A stretch of DNA of 34,623 nt from Massilia yuzhufengensis (GCF_900112225.1 NZ_FOLD01000045.1:1-34623), one strand, 5' to 3'. Positions 7,197-14,267 are shown, numbered from the stretch's first letter. Notes: generated by a model from the sequence alone, not told the origin. Numbers and translations are program-made.

Positions 7197-8224
7197 GGCA
7201 GCTCCACCGCTTCGGCCAGCTCGGCCACGCGCATGCCGTCGCGTACCGGCGCCACGTCGACCGTATCGAAGCCGTCGGCAAAGCCCTTCAGGGCGATCCA
7301 CGGCAGGTTGGGGCCGGCGGCGCAAGCCATGCCGATTCCGCCCGACATGCGCGGGTTGATTTCCAGCAGGCGAAGGCGGCGCGCATCCTTCGGGCCGCTT
7401 TCGCGGAACTGCACGTTGAAGATGCCGTTCAGGCCGTAGTCGGCCGCCAGTGTGGCGGTGGCCTCGAGGATGTCGGCGCGGGCGTCGATCAGCTGGCCGC
7501 TGCCGGCCTGGGACAGCTTGCGGCGCGGTACCGCCGCCACCAGGCGGCCGCGATCTCCCACGCAGTCGACGCTGTATTCGGCGCCTTCCAGGAATTCCAT
7601 CAGCAGCATGGTGCGGAACTCGCCCATCTCGGCCAGGCCGCGGCGCAGGTCCTGGTAGCCGATGTGGTACTCGGCGCCCGCAAGCAGCAGGGCCGCGCTG
7701 CTGCGCTCTTCGTCGATGACGGCAAAGCCGATCCCGTAGATGCCGCGCGAGGGCTTCAGGCACAGCCTGGCGTGGCGCGGCCGCAGTTCGGCCCAGGCGG
7801 CGTCGAACTGATCGAGGTTCTCGAAGCGGCGGAACTCGGCCACCGGCGCCTGCGGCAGCGCGGTCTCTGCGTAGAAGGCGGCCTTGTCGTGGATCAGGTG
7901 AAGCCGCGACGGCGTGGCCGCGCTCAGTACGCGCGTGCCGATCGCCTCGAAGCGGGCGTGGTGGGCCGCCAGCGTGGTCGCTTCGCGCCCCGGTACGAAG
8001 ATGTCGATCCGCTGCTCCCGGCAGAAGTCCAGGCACCAGTCGACATAGGCGGCCGGTTCCAGCCCGGTCGGCTCGCTGTGGAACTCGTGCGCCAGGCGCG
8101 CTGCGGGCGTGTGGCGGTTGGCGTTGCTGTGGATGATGGTGAAGCGCTGGGCGGTATCCGCTGCGCGGATCAGCCGAAGGGCGGTGTAGACGGACGAAAA
8201 CGTCCTGTTGAACCAGACACGCAT
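7193..8224 (-). CDS. ATP-grasp ligase of the Ter biosynthetic module
   Basis: The 343-residue product has an N-terminal pre-ATP-grasp Rossmann-like part (1-110, with FVPGREATTLAAH), then an ATP-grasp fold: the phosphate-contact lysine in LCLKPSRGIYGIGF (154-167), the hinge MEFLEGAEYSVD (209-220), and the Mg-binding strand LLEINPRMSGG (286-296). Such enzymes form a peptide-like or amide bond through an acyl-phosphate. Here it probably attaches an amino acid or carboxylate to the pathway product (inference). ATG 8224 is preceded by GGAAG at a normal distance; an upstream TTG at 8278 is less likely. It lies 78 bp after terD and overlaps the PRTase gene by 4 bp. Confidence 0.88.
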   Translation of the reverse strand: MRVWFNRTFSSVYTALRLIRAADTAQRFTIIHSNANRHTPAARLAHEFHSEPTGLEPAAYVDWCLDFCREQRIDIFVPGREATTLAAHHARFEAIGTRVLSAATPSRLHLIHDKAAFYAETALPQAPVAEFRRFENLDQFDAAWAELRPRHARLCLKPSRGIYGIGFAVIDEERSSAALLLAGAEYHIGYQDLRRGLAEMGEFRTMLLMEFLEGAEYSVDCVGDRGRLVAAVPRRKLSQAGSGQLIDARADILEATATLAADYGLNGIFNVQFRESGPKDARRLRLLEINPRMSGGIGMACAAGPNLPWIALKGFADGFDTVDVAPVRDGMRVAELAEAVELP

Positions 8225-8302
8225 GAAGTCTTCCAGGACAGGGTGGATACGCGCGCCCGCCGGGAAGCGGGCGCGCAAGCAGCAGGGGTCAGGCAGGGAC
8301 GC

Positions 8303-8878
8303 TCAGACGTTGACGCCGAACGAACGCGCCAGCGGGCCCAGGCCGCCCTTGAAGCCCTGGCCGACGGCGCGGAACTTCCAGTCGCTGCCGTTGCGGTAGA
8401 GTTCGCCGAAGATCATCGCGGTCTCGGTCGAGCTGTCCTCGGACAGGTCGTAGCGCGCCAGTTCGGCCTCGCCGACGCCGTTCAGGCAGCGGATGTACGC
8501 CTTGGCGACCATGCCGAAGCTCTGGCGGCGCGCATCGGCGTCGTGGATGGTGACGCAGAACGAGATCTTGTCGACTTCGGCCGGCACGCGCGACAGGTCG
8601 ATGGCGAGCTTCTCGTCGTCGCCTTCGCCCTGGCCGGTGGTATTGTCGCCCGCATGCACCACCGAACCGTCGGTGGACTTCAGGTTGTTATAGAAGATGA
8701 AGTCGGCGTCGCCGCGCACCTTGGCGTCGGCCTTGAGCATGAAGGCGCTGCCGTCGAGGTCGAATGCGGCGCCATCGGTCGAGCGCGGATCCCAGCCCAG
8801 GCCAATGATGACCTTGGTCAGGCCAGGCGCTTCCTTGCTCAGGTTGACGTTGCCGCCTTTCTGCAGACTGATTGCCAT
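8303..8878 (-). CDS. terD: TerD-family calcium-binding stress protein
   Basis: The 191-residue product is a full-length, single-domain TerD/TerE protein: MAISLQKGGNVNLSK at the start, GLGWDPR (26-32), the acidic calcium-site segment FDLDGSAFML, DFIFYNNLKS, HAGDNTTGQGEGDDE, and near the end GELYRNGSDWKFRAVGQGF. TerD proteins bind two calcium ions and are linked to tellurite, colicin, phage and oxidative-stress tolerance. AAGGAG sits a normal distance before the ATG at 8878. It is the first gene of the operon, just behind the only good promoter of that strand, so it is expected to set expression of the whole cluster. TerD versus TerE cannot be split from one sequence. Confidence 0.92.
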   Translation of the reverse strand: MAISLQKGGNVNLSKEAPGLTKVIIGLGWDPRSTDGAAFDLDGSAFMLKADAKVRGDADFIFYNNLKSTDGSVVHAGDNTTGQGEGDDEKLAIDLSRVPAEVDKISFCVTIHDADARRQSFGMVAKAYIRCLNGVGEAELARYDLSEDSSTETAMIFGELYRNGSDWKFRAVGQGFKGGLGPLARSFGVNV

Positions 8879-8943
8879 GCGAACTCCTTATAGGGTGTGA
8901 GTGATGTGCCGGGGCCAACTGGCCAGCGATAAATTCACCCGCC

Positions 8944-8971
8944 AATATAGCGGACATTGTCCGATTGTACA
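8944..8971 (-). promoter_or_regulatory. Ter operon promoter with palindrome in the spacer
   Basis: On the minus strand TGTACA (8971-8966) and TATATT (8949-8944) are spaced by 16 bp, a plausible sigma-70 promoter about 65 bp before terD. The spacer holds the palindrome CGGACATTGTCCG (8951-8963), and ATTGT is repeated directly at 8956 and 8964. This is where a repressor would block RNA polymerase. The regulator is not identified. Confidence 0.5.
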
Positions 8972-9058
8972 CGGGCGCATTTCACGTTGTCTGCTATGAG
9001 GCTGTCCATACGCGGGGCAGGGGAAGGCCCTGATTTTCACATTTGCACAACACAGCTA

Positions 9059-9088
9059 TTGCAAAACCTGAACGGTCGCCCTTATAAT
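9059..9088 (+). promoter_or_regulatory. Promoter of the tRNA gene
   Basis: TTGCAA (9059-9064) and a perfect TATAAT (9083-9088) are separated by 18 bp, ten bases before the tRNA. This is close to the sigma-70 consensus and fits a strongly expressed tRNA gene. A GC-rich stretch (CCCCGGG) follows the -10, as often seen in stringently controlled promoters. Confidence 0.75.
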
Positions 9089-9098
9089 TCGGCTCCCC

Positions 9099-9175
9099 GG
9101 GCGGTTAGTTCAGTTGGTTAGAATACTTGGTCGACATCCAAGGGGTCGCAGGTTCGAATCCTGCACCGCCCACCA
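9099..9175 (+). tRNA. tRNA-Val(GAC), with unusual C33
   Basis: The 77-nt cloverleaf folds without gaps: acceptor GGGCGGT/ACCGCCC, D-stem GTTC/GAAT, anticodon stem CTTGG/CCAAG, T-stem GCAGG/CCTGC with TTCGAAT loop, discriminator A73 and encoded CCA. The seven-base anticodon loop TCGACAT gives anticodon GAC (9133-9135), reading GUC valine codons. Position 33 is C, where nearly all elongator tRNAs have U. The D-arm (GTTCAGTTGGTTAGAAT) and variable loop resemble tRNA-Asp, but the discriminator A and the anticodon fit valine. The gene stands between the Ter operon and rplC, a possible integration point. Confidence 0.85.
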
Positions 9176-9207
9176 AAGTTTCCAGATCGCAGGCCCCGAG
9201 CCTGTAG

Positions 9208-9234
9208 AGAAAAGACGGTCTTCTCGTCTTTTCT
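9208..9234 (+). terminator. Hairpin after tRNA gene
   Basis: A perfect 10-bp stem (AGAAAAGACG at 9208-9217 with CGTCTTTTCT at 9225-9234) encloses a 7-nt loop. T residues are inside the 3' arm, not a separate tract. It probably ends the tRNA transcript and insulates the rplC promoter. Confidence 0.65.
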
Positions 9235-9318
9235 GTGCTGACCAGCTAGGTCAGATTCCTCTCTTTCTCCACGCACGGCGAAAAACGCAACAGGGTCGAC
9301 ATACCCCCGATTCTCTTG

Positions 9319-9347
9319 TTGCGTCAAGCCTTTTTGCGCGCTATACT
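9319..9347 (+). promoter_or_regulatory. Promoter of the rplC-led ribosomal operon
   Basis: TTGCGT (9319-9324) and TATACT (9342-9347) are exactly 17 bp apart, a strong sigma-70 arrangement. Transcription would start near 9355 and leave a leader of about 85 nt before rplC. That leader contains an imperfect hairpin (GGTACGGG with CCCGCACC around 9358-9386), a possible site for regulation by L4, which controls the S10 operon in gammaproteobacteria (inference). It replaces the link to rpsJ that other genomes have. Confidence 0.75.
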
Positions 9348-9439
9348 AGCCGGCTTCGGTACGGGTTTATCTTTTTTGCCCGCACCTTTTCCTGTAGTTA
9401 AATTAGCCCCGCCCAATCGTAGGTGGGAATGGAGAAAAA

Positions 9440-10096
9440 ATGAGCCTGGGCCTTCTCGGTCGCAAGGTTGGCATGATGCGCATCTTCACGGATGACGGGG
9501 ATTCGATCCCAGTTACCGTGCTCGACGTGTCGAACAACCGTGTTGCGCAAGTCAAAACTCCTGAAACTGACGGTTATACCGCTGTTCAGGTCGTATTCGG
9601 TCAACGTCGCGCTTCCCGCGTGAACAAGGCCGCTGCTGGTCACCTCGCCAAAGCTGGCGTGGAAGCTGGCACCATGCTGCGTGAATTCCGTATCGATTCC
9701 GCAAAAGCCGCTGAACTCAAAGCCGGCGACACCATCGATGCATCGATGTTCGAAGTGGGCCAGAAAATCGACGTGCAAGGCACCTCGATCGGTAAGGGCT
9801 ACGCCGGTACCATCAAGCGTCACAACTTCGCCTCGGGTCGCGCTACCCACGGTAACTCGCGTTCGCACAACGTTCCTGGCTCCATCGGTATGGCGCAGGA
9901 TCCGGGTCGCGTGTTCCCAGGCAAGCGCATGACCGGTCACATGGGCGACGTCACCGTCACCACCCAGAACCTGGAAGTCGCGCGTATCGACGCTGAACGT
10001 CAACTGCTGCTCGTGAAGGGTGCCGTTCCTGGCGCCAAAAACGGCCAGGTGATCGTCAAGCCCGCCGTTAAAGTCAAAGCCAAGAAAGGAGCTTAA
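9440..10096 (+). CDS. rplC: 50S ribosomal protein L3
   Basis: The 218-residue product is complete L3 (GLLGRKVGMMRIFT at the start; HGNSRSHNVPGSIGMAQDPG with Gln153, the residue that PrmB methylates in proteobacteria; GRVFPGKRMTGHMG). L3 nucleates 50S assembly and reaches towards the peptidyl-transferase centre. GGAG stands five bases before ATG. It is the first gene behind the promoter at 9319, instead of following rpsJ. The next gene starts two bases after its stop. Confidence 0.98.
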   Translation: MSLGLLGRKVGMMRIFTDDGDSIPVTVLDVSNNRVAQVKTPETDGYTAVQVVFGQRRASRVNKAAAGHLAKAGVEAGTMLREFRIDSAKAAELKAGDTIDASMFEVGQKIDVQGTSIGKGYAGTIKRHNFASGRATHGNSRSHNVPGSIGMAQDPGRVFPGKRMTGHMGDVTVTTQNLEVARIDAERQLLLVKGAVPGAKNGQVIVKPAVKVKAKKGA

Positions 10097-10098
10097 TT

Positions 10099-10719
10099 AT
10101 GGAACTTCAGCTCCTGAATGAGCAAGGTCAAGCTGGCGCCGGCGTTGCCGCCGCCGATACCGTGTTCGGCCGCGAATACAACGAAGCCCTGATTCACCAG
10201 GTCGTGGTCGCCTACGCTGCAAACGCACGTAGCGGCAACCGCAAGCAGAAAGACCGTGAAGAAGTCAGCCACACCACCAAGAAGCCATGGCGCCAAAAAG
10301 GCACCGGCCGCGCTCGTGCTGGTATGTCGTCGTCGCCACTGTGGCGCGGCGGTGGTCGCATCTTCCCGAACTCGCCTGACGAGAACTTCACCCACAAAGT
10401 CAACAAGAAGATGTTCCGTGCAGGTATCTGCTCGATCTTCTCGCAGCTGGCTCGTGAAGGCCGCCTGGTCGTGATCGAAAACCTGTCGATCGATGCTCCA
10501 AAGACCAAGCTGCTGTCGCAAAAGCTGCAGGGCATGGGCCTGGAATCGGTCATGGTGATCACCGACACCATCGAAGAAAACCTGCTGCTGGCATCGCGCA
10601 ACCTGCCGAACGTGCTCGTCGTCGAGCCGAAAGCAGCTGACCCGATGTCGCTGGTGTTCTACAAAAAAGTCCTGGTCACCAAAGCAGCACTGGCCAAGAT
10701 CGAGGAGATGTACGCATGA
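10099..10719 (+). CDS. rplD: 50S ribosomal protein L4
   Basis: The 206 residues match bacterial L4, including the exit-tunnel loop region KKPWRQKGTGRARAGMSSSP and WRGGGRIFPNSPDENF. L4 lines the peptide tunnel and in enteric bacteria represses its own operon through the S10 leader and by inhibiting RNase E. Here that leader would have to be the one before rplC. AAAGGAG lies inside the end of rplC. Its TGA overlaps the rplW start as ATGA. Confidence 0.98.
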   Translation: MELQLLNEQGQAGAGVAAADTVFGREYNEALIHQVVVAYAANARSGNRKQKDREEVSHTTKKPWRQKGTGRARAGMSSSPLWRGGGRIFPNSPDENFTHKVNKKMFRAGICSIFSQLAREGRLVVIENLSIDAPKTKLLSQKLQGMGLESVMVITDTIEENLLLASRNLPNVLVVEPKAADPMSLVFYKKVLVTKAALAKIEEMYA

Positions 10720-11033
10720 GCGCCGCAATCAAATTCAGCGAAGAGCGCCTGATGAAGGTGCTGCTGGCTCCGGTCATTTCCGAAAAGGCGACCTTCGTCG
10801 CTGAAAAGAACGAACAGATCGTGTTCAAGGTTCTGCCGGACGCAACCAAGCCAGAAATCAAGGCTGCCGTCGAACTGCTGTTCAAGGTCGAAGTGGAATC
10901 GGTGCAAACCGCAAACCGCGAAGGCAAAGTCAAGCGTTCGGGCCGTTTCACCGGTCGCCGCAACCACACCAAGCGCGCTTTCGTGGCCCTGAAGCCGGGT
11001 CAGGAAATCAATTTTGTCGAGGAGGCTAAATAA
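10716..11033 (+). CDS. rplW: 50S ribosomal protein L23
   Basis: The 105-residue product has the L23 pattern (RLMKVLLAPVISEKAT, then VLPDATKPEIKAAVELLFKV and GRRNHTKRAFVALKPG). L23 sits at the tunnel exit and docks trigger factor and SRP. The start overlaps the rplD stop by four bases and its own stop overlaps the rplB start (TAATG), so translation is tightly coupled. Confidence 0.98.
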   Translation: MSAAIKFSEERLMKVLLAPVISEKATFVAEKNEQIVFKVLPDATKPEIKAAVELLFKVEVESVQTANREGKVKRSGRFTGRRNHTKRAFVALKPGQEINFVEEAK

Positions 11034-11863
11034 TGGCACTCGTTAAGATGAAGCCAACCTCCCCAGGCCGTCGCGGCATGGTGAAAGTTGTGACCGAAGG
11101 CCTGTACAAGGGCCGTCCGTTCGCAGCACTGGTTGAAAAGAAATCGAAAACTGCCGGCCGTAACAACAACGGCCACATCACCACCCGTCACATCGGTGGT
11201 GGTCACAAGCAACACTACCGTATGGTGGACTTCAAGCGCAACGACAAGGACGGCATCCCGGCCAAGGTCGAGCGTATTGAATACGATCCGAACCGTACCG
11301 CGCACATCGCTCTGCTGTGCTACGCGGATGGTCATCGTGCGTACATCATCGCGACCAAAGGCATGGCTGTCGGCGACAGCGTCATGAACGGCTCGGAAGC
11401 GCCGATCAAGTCGGGCAACTGCCTGCCAATCCGTAACATCCCGGTCGGTACCGTGATGCACTGCGTCGAAATGCTGCCAGGTAAGGGTGCCCAGATGGCC
11501 CGTACCGCCGGCGCCGCCGTTGTGCTGATGGCCCGCGAAGGCACCTACGCCCAGGTTCGCCTGCGTTCGGGTGAAGTGCGCCGCGTGCACATCGAGTGCC
11601 GCGCGACCGTTGGCGAAGTCGGCAATGCCGAACACAGCCTGCGCAAGATCGGTAAGGCTGGCGCGATGCGCTGGCGCGGTGTTCGTCCTACCGTTCGCGG
11701 TGTGGTCATGAACCCGGTCGATCACCCGCACGGTGGTGGTGAAGGTAAAACCGCAGCTGGTCGTCATCCAGTGTCGCCTTGGGGCCAACAGACGAAGGGT
11801 AAGAAGACGCGTTCGAACAAGCGTACTTCGTCGATGATCGTTTCGCGCCGCGGCAAGAAATAA
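11033..11863 (+). CDS. rplB: 50S ribosomal protein L2
   Basis: The 276 residues are full-length L2: MALVKMKPTSPGRRG at the start, NNNGHITTRHIGGGHKQHYR in the first domain, and the strongly conserved VDHPHGGGEGKTAAGRHPVS with the His residue near the peptidyl-transferase centre. It is among the most conserved 50S proteins and is needed for subunit joining. Ten bases separate it from rpsS. Confidence 0.98.
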   Translation: MALVKMKPTSPGRRGMVKVVTEGLYKGRPFAALVEKKSKTAGRNNNGHITTRHIGGGHKQHYRMVDFKRNDKDGIPAKVERIEYDPNRTAHIALLCYADGHRAYIIATKGMAVGDSVMNGSEAPIKSGNCLPIRNIPVGTVMHCVEMLPGKGAQMARTAGAAVVLMAREGTYAQVRLRSGEVRRVHIECRATVGEVGNAEHSLRKIGKAGAMRWRGVRPTVRGVVMNPVDHPHGGGEGKTAAGRHPVSPWGQQTKGKKTRSNKRTSSMIVSRRGKK

Positions 11864-11873
11864 GGGATAACAC

Positions 11874-12149
11874 ATGACTCGTTCATTGAAAAAAGGGCCG
11901 TTCGTTGACGCCCACCTGGTGAAAAAAGTCGAAGCCGCGCAAGCGAACAAAGACAAAAAGCCAGTCAAAACCTGGTCGCGCCGCTCGACGATCACTCCTG
12001 ACTTCATCGGTCTGACGATCGCTGTCCACAACGGCAAGCTGCACGTGCCGGTGTACGTCTCGGAGAACATGGTCGGCCACAAGCTCGGCGAATTCGCGCT
12101 GACCCGTACGTTCAAGGGCCACGCCGCTGACAAGAAGGCGAAAAAATAA
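11874..12149 (+). CDS. rpsS: 30S ribosomal protein S19
   Basis: The 91-residue product begins MTRSLKKGPFVDAHL and contains WSRRSTITPDFIGLTIAVHN and VGHKLGEFALTRTFKGH, all typical of S19. S19 lies in the 30S head, near the A-site finger contact. The stop overlaps the rplV ATG as TAATG. Confidence 0.98.
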   Translation: MTRSLKKGPFVDAHLVKKVEAAQANKDKKPVKTWSRRSTITPDFIGLTIAVHNGKLHVPVYVSENMVGHKLGEFALTRTFKGHAADKKAKK

Positions 12150-12478
12150 TGGAAACTAAAGCAATCCTCAAAGGCGTGCGCCTGTCGGAACAAAAGGGTC
12201 GCCTCGTTGCTGACCTGATCCGCGGCAAGAAAGTTGATGCAGCACTCAACATTCTGCAGTTCAGCCCGAAGAAGGGCGCGACCATCATCAAGAAGGTTCT
12301 CGAGTCGGCTATCGCCAACGCGGAACACAACGATGGCGCCGACATCGACGAGCTCAAAGTCGTGCAGATCTATGTTGAAAAGGGCCCGATCCTGAAGCGC
12401 TTTACGGCTCGCGCCAAAGGCCGCGGTGATCGCATTTCGAAACAATCCTGTCACATTTACGTGACTGTCGGTAACTAA
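12149..12478 (+). CDS. rplV: 50S ribosomal protein L22
   Basis: The 109 residues match L22 (KAILKGVRLSEQKGRLVADLIRG, then VLESAIANAEHNDGADIDEL and the hairpin tip region PILKRFTARAKGRGDRI that narrows the peptide tunnel). Changes in that hairpin are known to give macrolide resistance; nothing unusual is seen here. It is coupled to rpsS by a one-base overlap. Confidence 0.98.
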   Translation: METKAILKGVRLSEQKGRLVADLIRGKKVDAALNILQFSPKKGATIIKKVLESAIANAEHNDGADIDELKVVQIYVEKGPILKRFTARAKGRGDRISKQSCHIYVTVGN

Positions 12479-12489
12479 GGGGTCACAGA

Positions 12490-13320
12490 ATGGGTCAGAA
12501 AATCCACCCAACCGGCTTCCGCCTGGCGGTCACCCGTAACTGGGCATCGCGCTGGTACGCTGGCAACGGCAACTTCGCCGACATGCTGCAGGAAGACCTG
12601 GCAGCACGCGCTTTCCTGAAAAAGAAGCTGAAGAACGCTTCGGTCGGCCGCATCGTCATCGAGCGTCCTGCCAAGAACGCGCGCTTCACCATCTACTCGT
12701 CGCGTCCAGGTGTCGTGATCGGTAAAAAAGGCGAAGACATCGAAGTGCTGAAGACTTCGCTGGCGAAGATCATGGGCGTGCCCGTGCACGTCAACATCGA
12801 AGAGATCCGCAAGCCAGAGATCGATTCGCAGCTGATCGCCGACTCGATCTCGCAACAGCTCGAAAAGCGCATCATGTTCCGTCGCGCAATGAAGCGCGCG
12901 ATGCAAAATGCCATGCGCCTGGGCGCTGTCGGCATCAAGATCATGTCGTCGGGCCGCCTGAACGGCATCGAAATCGCACGTACCGAATGGTACCGCGAAG
13001 GCCGTGTGCCTCTGCACACCCTGCGCGCCGATATCGACTACGGCACCAGCGAAGCATCGACCACCTACGGCATCATCGGCGTCAAGGTCTGGGTCTACAA
13101 GGGCGACCGTTCGGTCACCGGCGAAGCCCCAGTCATCGACACCCCGCCGGACGAGAAGAAGCCACGCGGCCCACGTCGTGACGATGGCAAGCCATCGCGC
13201 GGCCCACGTCCAGCCGGCGGCGCCCGTCCAGCCACTGCAGCGCCAGTCGTGCGTGCTCGTCCAGCCGTCAAGCTGCCGACTCCAGCCGCCGCAGCGCCAG
13301 CTGAGAAAGCAGGAGAATAA
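12490..13320 (+). CDS. rpsC: 30S ribosomal protein S3 with long Ala/Pro/Arg tail
   Basis: Residues 1 to about 215 are standard S3: MGQKIHPTGFRLAVTRNW, the KH-domain GxxG-type motif GVVIGKKGEDIE, and the C-terminal domain ending KVWVYKGD. S3 shapes the mRNA entry tunnel and has helicase function together with S4. The protein is 276 residues, about 40 longer than the E. coli form, because a tail of roughly 50 residues rich in Pro, Ala and Arg follows (repeats such as SRGPRPAGGARPA). Such tails occur in Burkholderiales; its DNA shows short direct repeats, so length may vary. Confidence 0.97.
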   Translation: MGQKIHPTGFRLAVTRNWASRWYAGNGNFADMLQEDLAARAFLKKKLKNASVGRIVIERPAKNARFTIYSSRPGVVIGKKGEDIEVLKTSLAKIMGVPVHVNIEEIRKPEIDSQLIADSISQQLEKRIMFRRAMKRAMQNAMRLGAVGIKIMSSGRLNGIEIARTEWYREGRVPLHTLRADIDYGTSEASTTYGIIGVKVWVYKGDRSVTGEAPVIDTPPDEKKPRGPRRDDGKPSRGPRPAGGARPATAAPVVRARPAVKLPTPAAAAPAEKAGE

Positions 13321-13322
13321 GC

Positions 13323-13742
13323 ATGCTGCAACCATCGCGCAGGAAGTATCGTAAAGAGCAGAAAGGCCGTAACACCGGCATTTCGCACACCCGCGGCACC
13401 GCGGTCTCGTTCGGTGAATTCGGTCTGAAGGCAGTTGCCCGCGGCCGTATCACGGCACGCCAGATCGAAGCGGCACGTCGTGCCATGACCCGTCACATCA
13501 AGCGTGGCGGTCGTATCTGGATCCGTATCTTCCCGGACAAGCCGATCTCGAACAAGCCGGCCGAAGTCCGTATGGGTAACGGTAAAGGTAACCCAGAGTA
13601 CTACGTCGCTGAAATCCAGCCAGGCAAAGTCCTGTATGAGATGGACGGCGTTGCTGAAGAACTGGCACGCGAAGCGTTCCGCCTGGCCGCTGCCAAACTG
13701 CCACTGGCTACCACCTTCGTGGTGCGCCAGGTCGGCCAATAA
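13323..13742 (+). CDS. rplP: 50S ribosomal protein L16
   Basis: The 139-residue product starts MLQPSRRKYRKEQKGRNTG and contains ISFGEFGLKA-type and WIRIFPDKPISNKPAEVRMG segments diagnostic of L16. L16 helps place the acceptor arm of A-site tRNA. It starts two bases after rpsC, with AGGAG lying inside the end of that gene. Confidence 0.98.
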   Translation: MLQPSRRKYRKEQKGRNTGISHTRGTAVSFGEFGLKAVARGRITARQIEAARRAMTRHIKRGGRIWIRIFPDKPISNKPAEVRMGNGKGNPEYYVAEIQPGKVLYEMDGVAEELAREAFRLAAAKLPLATTFVVRQVGQ

Positions 13743-13754
13743 AAGGAGTTGAAT

Positions 13755-13946
13755 ATGAAAGCATCGGAACTCCTCGGCAAGGACCAGGAAGCCCTGCAAA
13801 AGGAGCTGAATGAGCTGCTCAAGGCCCAGTTCGGCCTGCGCATGCAAATCGCTACCCAGCAGCTGGGTAACACTTCGCAGCTCAAGAAAGTACGTCGCGA
13901 CATCGCACGTGTGAAGACCGTGATGAACCAGAAGGAAGCCAAATGA
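13755..13946 (+). CDS. rpmC: 50S ribosomal protein L29
   Basis: This 63-residue alpha-hairpin protein (MKASELLGKDQEALQKEL, then LLKAQFGLRMQ and VRRDIARVKTVMNQKE) is L29, a neighbour of L23 at the tunnel exit. I chose ATG 13755 because AAGGAG (13743-13748) precedes it by six bases; the TTG at 13749 lies directly on the ribosome site. Its stop overlaps the start of rpsQ as ATGA. Confidence 0.97.
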   Translation: MKASELLGKDQEALQKELNELLKAQFGLRMQIATQQLGNTSQLKKVRRDIARVKTVMNQKEAK

Positions 13947-14215
13947 ACGACACCACTAAAACGGCGCTGAAGCGTACGCTGGTCGGCAAAGTCGTGTCCG
14001 ACAAAATGGACAAGACGGTGACCGTACTGATCGAACGTCACGTGAAGCACCCGCTGTACGGCAAGATCATCGTGCGCTCGAACAAGTACCATGCGCACGA
14101 CGAGACCAACGAAGTCAAGGCCGGTGATACGGTCGAGATCACCGAAGGTCGCCCGATCTCGAAGACGAAAGCCTGGACCGTGACCCGTGTTGTGCAACAA
14201 GCACAGGTCATCTAA
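13943..14215 (+). CDS. rpsQ: 30S ribosomal protein S17
   Basis: The 90 residues carry LVGKVVSDKMDKTVTVLIER, HPLYGKIIVRSNKYHAHDE and VEITEGRPISKTKAWTV, all S17. It is a primary 16S-binding protein with an OB fold. It is the last gene of the S10-type block; a 238-bp gap with a hairpin follows before rplN. Confidence 0.98.
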   Translation: MNDTTKTALKRTLVGKVVSDKMDKTVTVLIERHVKHPLYGKIIVRSNKYHAHDETNEVKAGDTVEITEGRPISKTKAWTVTRVVQQAQVI

Positions 14216-14238
14216 GCTTTAAAAATTTGTCTTGCGTG

Positions 14239-14267
14239 GCCCGCTGGTATCTGGGATACTAGCGGGC
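14239..14267 (+). terminator. Hairpin between rpsQ and rplN
   Basis: A 13-bp stem (14239-14251 with 14255-14267, one G-U pair) closes a TGG loop and is followed by TTCGTT rather than a real T-tract. It is probably an attenuator or processing site rather than a full stop. The remaining 186 bp to rplN hold a second small palindrome (ATTGGA at 14331, TCCAAT at 14340). This is where the spc operon promoter lies in E. coli; no convincing -35/-10 pair is visible here. Confidence 0.55.

Noticed and set aside
6012..8036. A single 674-residue protein covering the PRTase and the region upstream
   Set aside because: The upstream part of this frame is antisense-like in composition and overlaps the well-supported ATP-grasp gene; the PRTase starts at 7196 with a ribosome site.
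9099..9175. tRNA-Asp(GTC)
   Set aside because: The body looks Asp-like, but a loop holding GTC at 34-36 would break the five-pair CTTGG/CCAAG stem, and the discriminator is A rather than G.
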